Assembly (NCBI RefSeq): GCF_000472445.1
Contig: NZ_AXAJ01000017.1
Span: 1-64,000 of the forward strand
DNA length: 64,000 bases
Source of the DNA: Burkholderia sp. WSM2230
GTDB lineage: Bacteria; Pseudomonadota; Gammaproteobacteria; Burkholderiales; Burkholderiaceae
Reading direction: 5' to 3'
Shown: positions 47,060 to 55,126 of the stretch, in pieces
Layout of the letters: the number at the start of each line of letters is the position of its first letter
Position numbering within the stretch: the stretch's first letter is position 1
The notes under the pieces: generated by a model
Database searches by the model: none
What the model was told of the DNA's origin: nothing
The model's input: the letters and a program-made list of their open reading frames with translations, nothing else
Position numbers and translations under genes: made by a program

Positions 47060-47800
47060 TCAACTACGCGCGCCCTGACGGAGCAGGGAACCCGCGGCCC
47101 CGCGAGCCGATTCGTCATCGAGCTCCGCTGCCGCGCCCGCCTTGTCCGCCGAGCCGGCATTGTCGCCGCAGTCAGACACGCTCGTTGCGTGAACTGAAGT
47201 TTCGATTCTGACGGACGTTACCGAAGTCACCGTCATCACCGTGGAATCCGGCGGACTTTCCATTGACGACGCTATCCGGGGATAGCGCGTCCCATGGTGA
47301 CCGCCGGTTTTTTCCGCACGCGGCGCAGTCCGGCGCATGAAACGGGATAGCTCCGTCAGCGCCAACTGATACACATCCCGCTTGAACTCGATCACACAGT
47401 CGAGCGGCACCCAGTACTCGTTCCAGCGCCAGGCATCGAACTCCGGGTGGTCGGTGGCGCGCAAGCAGATGTCGCAATCGCGCCCCACCATTCGGAGCAA
47501 AAACCAGATTTGTTTCTGGCCGCGGTAATGACCGCGTACCTCGCGCTTGATGAACTTGTCAGGCACCTCGTAACGCAACCAGTCGCGCGTGCGACCAATC
47601 ACCTTGACGTGCTCCGGAAGCAGACCGGTTTCTTCGTGTAACTCCCGATACATCGCTTGCACGGGGGTTTCTCCGTACTTGATGCCCCCTTGCGGAAACT
47701 GCCAGGAATGTTCACGGAGCCGTTTGCCCCAAAACACCTCGTTGTGCGCGTTCAAGAGGATGATGCCGACGTTCGGGCGAAAGCCTTCACGATCCAGCAT
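47060..47800 (-). CDS. rppH: RNA pyrophosphohydrolase RppH
   Basis: The 246-residue Nudix enzyme removes pyrophosphate from the 5' end of primary transcripts, triggering mRNA decay. MLDREGFRPNVGIILLNAHN and the Nudix box (about residues 38-60, GGIKYGETPVQAMYRELHEE) match E. coli RppH. The conserved core ends near residue 160 (ELSRFMRR). The last about 85 residues are low-complexity, Ser/Thr/Ala-rich and differ from E. coli (176 residues in all). It is divergent from proS, an arrangement common in Burkholderiales. Confidence 0.93.
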   Translation of the reverse strand: MLDREGFRPNVGIILLNAHNEVFWGKRLREHSWQFPQGGIKYGETPVQAMYRELHEETGLLPEHVKVIGRTRDWLRYEVPDKFIKREVRGHYRGQKQIWFLLRMVGRDCDICLRATDHPEFDAWRWNEYWVPLDCVIEFKRDVYQLALTELSRFMRRTAPRAEKTGGHHGTRYPRIASSMESPPDSTVMTVTSVTSVRIETSVHATSVSDCGDNAGSADKAGAAAELDDESARGAAGSLLRQGARS

Positions 47801-48108
47801 ACAACCACCTTCGAATCCTTTAAAATTGCTTTGATTATAAACAGATAACGGCCCTCACGCACCGATTCGCACCAGAATGGAACGATTCGCCGCAAAAGGC
47901 CTGCATTTGCGGTAGCCTGTCAGGCTCCCCGTGCGTTATCCCTAGTGCAGAAGGCATTGCGCGGCCGCGTCGGCGCTCCTGGTGGCTGAGGTGGTGTGGC
48001 GGCCGCTCGCGCGGCGCACGGCAGGGCTCGGGCGCCCAAGCGTGTCGATTTCCTGTTTTCACCCTTTTCGGGCGGTCCCTCCGGGGCCGCCGCTTTTGGA
48101 AAATCTGA
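47801..48108 (+). other. Divergent rppH-proS regulatory spacer
   Basis: No gene is supported in these 308 nt. A perfect TATAAT on the minus strand (47834-47839) lies 34 bp before the rppH start and may be its -10. Near proS, a GC-rich hairpin (48071-48079 with 48084-48091, one bulged T) is followed by CGCTTTT, ending 15 nt before the ATG. It could attenuate or structure the proS leader. Confidence 0.45.
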
Positions 48109-49845
<1,737 letters not shown>

Positions 49846-49857
49846 GCGGAGCGGACG

Positions 49858-50457
49858 GTGGAGTACACCTTCCTGTCCGCGACCGTCCTGCTGATTCTCA
49901 TCACCGACCCGCTCGGCAACATTCCGCTTTTTATCAGCTGTCTGCGCGGTGTGTCGCCGAAGCGGCGCACCGCCGTGATCCTACGCGAGGTCGCGATCGC
50001 GTTTGCGATCCTGCTGCTCTTCATGGTGCTGGGCGACGCGTTTTTGCGCATGATGAGTCTCACGGACCAGTCGTTGCGCATCGGTGGCGGCATCGTGCTG
50101 TTTCTGATTGCGCTGCGCATGGTGTTTCCACATCCGGACGGGCCATTCGGCGGCGACACGCGCGGCGGCGAGCCGTTGATCGTGCCGCTCGCCATTCCGG
50201 CGTTGGCGGGGCCGTCGGCGCTCGCAACGGTGATGCTGCTGACGTCGCAGGCGCCCGGCAAGATGTTCGAGTGGATCGGCGCGCTGACCGTGACAATGAT
50301 TGTGTGCGCCGTAGTGCTGATGCTCGCCGAGCGCATTCAGGCATGGCTCGGCGAGCGCACCATGACGGCATTCGAGCGTCTGATGGGACTCGTGCTGGTG
50401 GCGATCTCGGTGGAGATGATGCTTGGCGGCATCCGCGCGTTCGTGCATCAACTGTGA
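49858..50457 (+). CDS. MarC family integral membrane protein
   Basis: The 199-residue protein has six hydrophobic segments and belongs to the MarC/YchE (NAAT) family, whose members were once thought to be drug exporters but have no proven general function. ITDPLGNIPLFISCL and PLAIPALAGPSALATVMLL are family signatures. The start is GTG with GGAGCGGA upstream, 12 nt after proS, so the two are likely co-transcribed. A bidirectional terminator follows. Confidence 0.88.
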   Translation: MEYTFLSATVLLILITDPLGNIPLFISCLRGVSPKRRTAVILREVAIAFAILLLFMVLGDAFLRMMSLTDQSLRIGGGIVLFLIALRMVFPHPDGPFGGDTRGGEPLIVPLAIPALAGPSALATVMLLTSQAPGKMFEWIGALTVTMIVCAVVLMLAERIQAWLGERTMTAFERLMGLVLVAISVEMMLGGIRAFVHQL

Positions 50458-50486
50458 AGCCGGTGCTGCGCTGTCTCGCGGCGCAA

Positions 50487-50517
50487 TGAAAAAGCGGCCC
50501 ACGGGCCGCTTTTTTTC
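50487..50517. terminator. Bidirectional terminator between MarC and hpt
   Basis: An AAGCGGCC/GGCCGCTT stem with a 4-nt loop (50492-50511) is flanked by A and T runs, placed between convergent genes. Confidence 0.9.
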
Positions 50518-50565
50518 GTGCTACAAGCTGTAAAAGCCTGGCAGCGAGGGGCAGAAGCCAAACAC

Positions 50566-51117
50566 TCAAGCGCCTTCAGTCAGCGCGCGAATGGTCGGCA
50601 GGTTGCGCCAGTAGCCTTTCGCGTCCATGCCGCAGCCGAACACATAGCGGTCGGGCACTTCGAAGCCGCAGAAGTCCGGGCGCAGCGGCTTTGCCTTCGG
50701 AATAATCTTTTCGCACAGCACCGCGCTCAGGAAGCGCTTCGCGCCCATCGCAAGAATGCGGTCGCGAATCGCGGCCATGGTCTCGCCTTCGTCGAGGATG
50801 TCGTCGAGCACCAGCACCACGCGATCCTTCACCGACTCCGCCGGCGCCACGCGCCATTGCATCTCGTCGCCGCCTTTGGTGGTGTTGCGGTAGCGGGTGA
50901 GATGGATGTAGTCGAACTCCAGCGGAAAATCGAGGTGCGGCAGCAGCATGCCGGTGAACACCGCCGCGCCCCCCATTACCGAGAGCACGAGCGGAAAGTC
51001 CTCGCTCATCTCGGCGCGAATGGCGGCAGCCATGCCGCTGATCGACGCATTGACCTCGCCCGCCGAAACGATTTCTTCGGAGTGGCTAAAAATGTGGAGA
51101 GCTTCTTCGCGGTTCAT
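50566..51117 (-). CDS. hpt: Hypoxanthine-guanine phosphoribosyltransferase
   Basis: The 183-residue type I phosphoribosyltransferase salvages hypoxanthine or guanine with PRPP. The PRPP-binding motif VLVLDDILDEGETM is near residue 100 and the C-terminal CGFEVPDRYVFGCGMD segment is typical of HPRT. It is 121 nt downstream of the ffh start region and is transcribed on the minus strand. The base preference cannot be resolved from sequence alone. Confidence 0.92.
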   Translation of the reverse strand: MNREEALHIFSHSEEIVSAGEVNASISGMAAAIRAEMSEDFPLVLSVMGGAAVFTGMLLPHLDFPLEFDYIHLTRYRNTTKGGDEMQWRVAPAESVKDRVVLVLDDILDEGETMAAIRDRILAMGAKRFLSAVLCEKIIPKAKPLRPDFCGFEVPDRYVFGCGMDAKGYWRNLPTIRALTEGA

Positions 51118-51238
51118 GACGTCTGACGGGCGGTAACTGTATACATAGTGTGAGTGAGAACGCCCCGGAGGAAGTCCTCTTTCGGGATGGCCGGCGCCGG
51201 TCGTGTCTGGAACCCACGCGCCGCCATCTTGATAAAGC

Positions 51239-52606
51239 TTAGCGCATGCCGGGCAACATGCCCTTCATGCCGCGCATCATCTTTTGCAGATTGCCGCCTT
51301 TCAGCTTTTTCATCATGGTGCGCATCTGGTCGTACTGGTTGAGCATGCGGTTGACTTCCTGCACCTGCACGCCCGCGCCCGCGGCGATGCGGCGCTTGCG
51401 CGTCGCCTTGATGAGATCGGGCTTGGCGCGCTCGAGCGGCGTCATGGAATTGATGATGCCTTCCATGCGGCGCATCTGCTTTTCGGCCTGACTCATGTCG
51501 GCGCCGGCGGCGGCCTGCTGGAACTGCGCGGGCAGCTTGTCCATCAGCGACGACAGCCCGCCCATGCCCTTCATTTGCGTGAGTTGCGCGCGGAAATCGT
51601 TGAGGTCGAAGTCGCCGCCTTTCTTGACCTTGTCGGCGAGCTTTTGCGCCGCCTGAACATCCACGCCGCGCTGCGCTTCCTCGACGAGGGCGAGAATGTC
51701 GCCCATGCCGAGAATCCGGTTGGCCATGCGGTCCGGATAAAACACTTCCAGGCCATCGAGCTTTTCCGCGACGCCGACGAACTTGATCGGCTTGCCCGTC
51801 ACATGACGCACGGAAAGCGCCGCGCCGCCGCGTGAGTCGCCGTCGAGCTTGGTAAGGACGACGCCGGTGAGCGGCAGCGCGTCGCTAAATGCCTTCGCGG
51901 TGTTCACCGCGTCCTGGCCGAGCATCGCATCGACGACGAAGAGCGTTTCCGCCGGCTTCAGCGTGCTGTGAAGCGCGGCGATTTCCTGCATCATCGCTTC
52001 GTCGATACCGAGACGACCGGCGGTGTCGACGAGCAGCACGTCGTGATAGTGGCGCTTCGCCCAATCCACCGCGGCGCGCGCGATGTCGACCGGCTTCTGA
52101 TCCGGCTCGGACGGGAAAAAGTCCGCGCCGACCTGCTCGGTCACCGTCTTCAACTGCGCGATAGCAGCGGGGCGGTAGACGTCGCACGAAACGGTCAGCA
52201 CCTTCTTTTTGTACTTCTCGCGCAGCAGCTTGGCGAGCTTGCCGACCGTGGTCGTTTTACCCGCGCCTTGCAGACCCGCCATCAGGATGACGGCCGGCGG
52301 CGCGACGGCCAGGTTGAGCTCGGAGGCCTTGCCTTCATAGTCGCCGCCGATCACCGCGGTCAGCTCGCGCTGCACCACGCCGACGAGCGCCTGGCCCGGC
52401 GACAGGCTGCTCAGGACTTCTTCGCCGAGCGCCTTCTCCTTGACCTTCCCGATGAACTCGCGCACGACGGGCAGCGCCACGTCCGCTTCGAGCAGCGCGA
52501 GACGCACTTCGCGCAGCATTTCCTGTGTATTCGCCTCAGTAAGCCGGGCTTCGCCGCGCAGCGTCTTGACGACGCGCGCCATCCGTTGAGTCAGATTGTC
52601 GAGCAT
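51239..52606 (-). CDS. ffh: Signal recognition particle protein Ffh
   Basis: The 455-residue SRP54 homologue binds signal sequences of nascent inner-membrane proteins and docks with FtsY. It has the N domain, the G domain with MAGLQGAGKTTTVGKLAKLL, DTAGRLGIDEAMM and TKLDGDSRGGAAL, and a Met-rich M domain (about 300-455) ending MRGMKGMLPGMR. Length equals E. coli Ffh (453). It is divergent from the CcsA-like gene 80 nt away, similar to E. coli ffh and ypjD. Confidence 0.97.
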   Translation of the reverse strand: MLDNLTQRMARVVKTLRGEARLTEANTQEMLREVRLALLEADVALPVVREFIGKVKEKALGEEVLSSLSPGQALVGVVQRELTAVIGGDYEGKASELNLAVAPPAVILMAGLQGAGKTTTVGKLAKLLREKYKKKVLTVSCDVYRPAAIAQLKTVTEQVGADFFPSEPDQKPVDIARAAVDWAKRHYHDVLLVDTAGRLGIDEAMMQEIAALHSTLKPAETLFVVDAMLGQDAVNTAKAFSDALPLTGVVLTKLDGDSRGGAALSVRHVTGKPIKFVGVAEKLDGLEVFYPDRMANRILGMGDILALVEEAQRGVDVQAAQKLADKVKKGGDFDLNDFRAQLTQMKGMGGLSSLMDKLPAQFQQAAAGADMSQAEKQMRRMEGIINSMTPLERAKPDLIKATRKRRIAAGAGVQVQEVNRMLNQYDQMRTMMKKLKGGNLQKMMRGMKGMLPGMR

Positions 52607-52686
52607 GGGGAGCGATGAACAGTGCGGCCCGGGCGGGCGCGAAGCGGAAGACGTCGCGGAGCAGGGGCCTAGTGTAAACTTCGAAT

Positions 52687-53634
52687 ATGGATATTGTACT
52701 GTATGCCCTCACCGCGCTCCTCTACGGCGGACTGGCCGTGGCCGGCTGGCGCTCGCACCGGCACGCCGGATCGCGTCCCATGCTGGGAAGCGTCTCGCCG
52801 CTGCCCGCCACTGCGGCACCGGCCGCGGACACGCGCTCGGGGTTCGCCGGGGCTGCGGCTTCGGGCATGAGTTCGTCGGGCCGCGCGTTGCTGTTCGTCG
52901 CGCTGCTCGCGCACGGCGTGCTGCTGCACACCACGATCTTTCCGCAGAACGCGATGGTGTTCGGCTTCGCATTCGCGCTGTCGGCCATGTTCTGGCTCGG
53001 TGCCGGCATCTACTGGATAGAGAGCTTCTTCTTTCCTCTGGACGGGCTGCGGCTCCTCGTGCTGCCGCTCGCCTGCGTCGCTTCGCTTTTGCCGCTTGCG
53101 TTCAATGGCGTGCGCGTGCTGCCGTATTCGGCCGCGCCCATGTTCAAGCTGCACTTCCTGATCGCCAACATCGCGTATGGGCTGTTCGCCATTGCGGCGC
53201 TGCACGCCGTTCTGATGCTGCTCGTCGAGCGGCGTCTTCATGCCATGCGCGGCGGCATCGGAGAGCGGCACGTCGCGGCAGCCGGCAACGGCTGGCTTTC
53301 CAGCTGGCTCGACACGCTGCCGCCGTTGCTCACGCTCGAAAAGCTCCTGTTCCGTCTGATCGGCGCAGGCTTCGTGCTGCTGACGCTCACGCTGGTGTCG
53401 GGCATCCTCTTTAGCGAGCAGCTGGTCGACCGCGCGCTGAACCTCGATCACAAGACTGTGTTCGCGATTCTTTCATGGGTGATGTTCGGCGCGCTCCTGA
53501 CGGCGCGCAAGATCTCCGGCTGGCGCGGCCGTGCCGCGTTGCGCTGGGTGCTGGCGTCGTTCGTCGCGTTGCTGCTGGCGTATGTCGGCAGCCGTTTTGT
53601 ATTCGAGGTGCTGCTGCACCGTGCCGTAGTGTGA
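52687..53634 (+). CDS. CcsA/YpjD-like cytochrome c assembly family membrane protein
   Basis: The 315-residue polytopic membrane protein has about eight hydrophobic segments and belongs to the cytochrome c assembly/HemX-YpjD group. The segment FKLHFLIANIAYGLFAIAAL carries a conserved His, and LNLDHKTVFAILSW carries another, both common in heme-handling members. The tryptophan-rich WWD motif of true CcsA is not seen, so a cytochrome c synthetase role is doubtful. It is divergent from ffh and 9 nt upstream of the next small gene. Confidence 0.8.
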   Translation: MDIVLYALTALLYGGLAVAGWRSHRHAGSRPMLGSVSPLPATAAPAADTRSGFAGAAASGMSSSGRALLFVALLAHGVLLHTTIFPQNAMVFGFAFALSAMFWLGAGIYWIESFFFPLDGLRLLVLPLACVASLLPLAFNGVRVLPYSAAPMFKLHFLIANIAYGLFAIAALHAVLMLLVERRLHAMRGGIGERHVAAAGNGWLSSWLDTLPPLLTLEKLLFRLIGAGFVLLTLTLVSGILFSEQLVDRALNLDHKTVFAILSWVMFGALLTARKISGWRGRAALRWVLASFVALLLAYVGSRFVFEVLLHRAVV

Positions 53635-53643
53635 GCGTGTCCC

Positions 53644-53961
53644 ATGCGACAAATCTTTTTGCTGATCATACTGTTCATTGTCGGGCAGTGGCTGGTGAAG
53701 GCGCTGCGCCGTCATGACGCGCACACGGCGCAACGCACCGGCGCGAATGGTGCACGTGATGCGCGCCCTGGCGCGGCAACCGGCAACGGTGCGGCGCGTC
53801 CGTCCGAGGCCCCCCAACTTGCGGAGCCGATGATCCGTTGCGTCGAGTGCGGCGTGCATGCGCCCAAGGGCGATTCGGTGATCGTCGCCGGACAGGCCTT
53901 TTGCAGCGCTGCGCACGCGCAGCGGCACGGCGCACGACCCACGGGCCGCGACGCTCGATGA
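53644..53961 (+). CDS. Small membrane-anchored CxxC protein (PP0621-like)
   Basis: The 105-residue protein has an N-terminal membrane helix (about residues 4-17, IFLLIILFIVGQWLV). An Ala/Gly/Arg-rich linker and a C-terminal Cys module follow (MIRCVECGVHAPKGDSVIV and GQAFCSAAHAQRH). The module, CVEC plus Cys and two His, could bind zinc. It resembles the PP0621 family of unknown function. The stop overlaps the ampD start (ATGA), implying coupled translation. A role with ampD is suggested by linkage only. Confidence 0.75.
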   Translation: MRQIFLLIILFIVGQWLVKALRRHDAHTAQRTGANGARDARPGAATGNGAARPSEAPQLAEPMIRCVECGVHAPKGDSVIVAGQAFCSAAHAQRHGARPTGRDAR

Positions 53962-54554
53962 GCGTCGAATTCACCGTCGACGCAGACGGTTGGGTTGCTC
54001 AAGCACGCAAACTGCCATCGCCGAATTTCGAGGCGCGGCCCCAAGGCGCGGTGCCCACGCTGATCGTGGTGCACAACATCAGCTTGCCGCCCAACGAATT
54101 CGGCGGCACGGCGATCGCCGAGCTCTTCCTGAATACACTCGATTGCGACGCTCACCCATACTACGACGCGCACTTGCGCGGGGTGCGGGTGTCGGCGCAT
54201 TTCGTGATTCATCGCGACGGCGCGCTCGAACAGTTCGTGTCGTGCAACGAGCGCGCGTGGCACGCCGGGCCGTCGAACTTCTTCGGCCGCGAGCGCTGCA
54301 ATGATTTCTCCATCGGCATCGAACTCGAAGGCAGCGACACCACCGCTTTCGAGGCGGCGCAATACCGCACACTGAGCACACTCGTCAGCGCCCTCGCGGC
54401 GCGTTATCCGATAGAAGCCCTTGCCGGACACTCCGACATTGCGCCTGGCCGCAAGACCGACCCAGGGCCTCACTTCGAGTGGACGCGCCTCCAACGCGAC
54501 ACGTCGCTCGCGGATCGGTATTTCCCCTATCTCAAGTTTTTCAAAACGCCGTAA
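53958..54554 (+). CDS. ampD: 1,6-anhydro-N-acetylmuramyl-L-alanine amidase AmpD
   Basis: The 198-residue cytoplasmic zinc amidase recycles muropeptides by splitting anhydro-muramyl-peptides, and its loss often derepresses AmpC beta-lactamase through AmpR. Zinc ligands His39 (VVHNISLPP), His158 and Asp168 (GHSDIAPGRKTDPGPH) and the catalytic Glu122 (IELEG) are present. Length fits E. coli AmpD (183). The start overlaps the preceding small gene; the frame is open farther upstream. No ampE or ampR is seen in the window. Confidence 0.95.
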   Translation: MSVEFTVDADGWVAQARKLPSPNFEARPQGAVPTLIVVHNISLPPNEFGGTAIAELFLNTLDCDAHPYYDAHLRGVRVSAHFVIHRDGALEQFVSCNERAWHAGPSNFFGRERCNDFSIGIELEGSDTTAFEAAQYRTLSTLVSALAARYPIEALAGHSDIAPGRKTDPGPHFEWTRLQRDTSLADRYFPYLKFFKTP

Positions 54555-54585
54555 CAGCCCTCCGCGAGACTTCGCGTGATGCGAG

Positions 54586-54612
54586 GAGAACGAGGCGCAG
54601 CCTCGTTCTCCG
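54586..54612 (+). terminator. Perfect 12-bp stem-loop after ampD
   Basis: Arms 54586-54597 and 54601-54612 are perfectly complementary around a 3-nt loop, starting 32 nt after the ampD stop. There is no T-tract. It probably ends or stabilises the ampD transcript, though a palindromic repeat element cannot be excluded. Confidence 0.55.
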
Positions 54613-54672
54613 GGGAGGCGGCTTCGCGTCGCGCGAGGCAAAAGTCAAGACGTCAGGCGCAAATAAAACGAT

Positions 54673-54700
54673 TTGATCTGTCTTGAAAGTCCACTATACT
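54673..54700 (+). promoter_or_regulatory. Candidate sigma70 promoter of nrdA
   Basis: TTGATC (54673-54678) and TATACT (54695-54700) are spaced by 16 bp. Transcription would begin near 54707, leaving a leader of about 420 nt before nrdA. Confidence 0.65.
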
Positions 54701-54706
54701 TGGTGC
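54691..54706 (+). promoter_or_regulatory. NrdR box 1 (degenerate), overlapping the -10
   Basis: CCACTATACTTGGTGC matches about 11 of 16 positions of the NrdR consensus ACACWATATATWGTGT and covers the -10 element. NrdR represses ribonucleotide reductase genes through paired boxes. Confidence 0.6.
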
Positions 54707-54721
54707 CACAAATTCGGTTAC

Positions 54722-54737
54722 GCACTAGATATTGTGT
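54722..54737 (+). promoter_or_regulatory. NrdR box 2 (strong)
   Basis: GCACTAGATATTGTGT matches about 14 of 16 consensus positions. It starts 31 bp after box 1, about three helical turns, the spacing typical of paired NrdR boxes. No nrdR gene is in the window. Confidence 0.8.
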
Positions 54738-54741
54738 GTCC

Positions 54742-54799
54742 TGTGTATAAGTGTGTGAATAACCGGGTGCACAGCTGTGTGAATAAGCCGGTGCACAAC
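54742..54799 (+). promoter_or_regulatory. DnaA-box cluster in 24-bp tandem repeats
   Basis: Three perfect matches to the DnaA box TTATNCACA, on the minus strand, lie at 54742-54750 (TGTGTATAA), 54754-54762 and 54778-54786 (both TGTGAATAA). The last two sit in two near-identical 24-bp direct repeats (54752-54775 and 54776-54799, about 20 of 24 identical). A decayed third unit follows at about 54800. Starts are 12 and 24 bp apart. Confidence 0.75.
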
Positions 54800-55126
54800 C
54801 GAGTGCGTAACTGAGTGGCCAGTCTGCGGCGCCCCGCTCCTGAGCATGGCGCCGCAAGCATTCCAGGCAGCGAAAAAATTCCTGCGGCGCCGCCGGTCCA
54901 GACCAACCGGCGGCAACCATAAGCATCAGGAAAGGGGCTGAGAGTGATCGCGACATATACGAAGAAGACCGTTACGAATTCGAATCAGGCTTCATCGCAG
55001 TCGCATCCCGCCCGCCGCAGAGGCCGGTCTTTTTCCTGCACCCCATCGTTTGCGCACGCGGCGGCGCAGCGTTCGTTTTAATCCGCGGCACTCGCCGCAA
55101 CATTTCCAGGACCAGGAGCTTTGCAC
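54800..55126 (+). other. Long nrdA leader
   Basis: No gene is supported in the rest of the leader. AAGACCG (54965-54971) can pair with CGGTCTT (55025-55031), which ends in a run of five T (55030-55034), giving a terminator-like fold with a large loop. This could allow attenuation upstream of nrdA. GGGGCTGAGAG at about 54935 recalls part of a TPP riboswitch, but the rest of that element is absent. Confidence 0.35.

Noticed and set aside
54742..54799. DnaA-box cluster as a replication origin
   Set aside because: There is no AT-rich unwinding region, no dnaA, dnaN, parAB or rep gene nearby, and the cluster sits in the nrdA promoter region, where regulation is the simpler explanation.
54931..54945. 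GGGGCTGAGAG resembling part of a TPP riboswitch
   Set aside because: The second conserved half (ACCTGAT...) is absent and the downstream gene is nrdA, not a thiamine gene.
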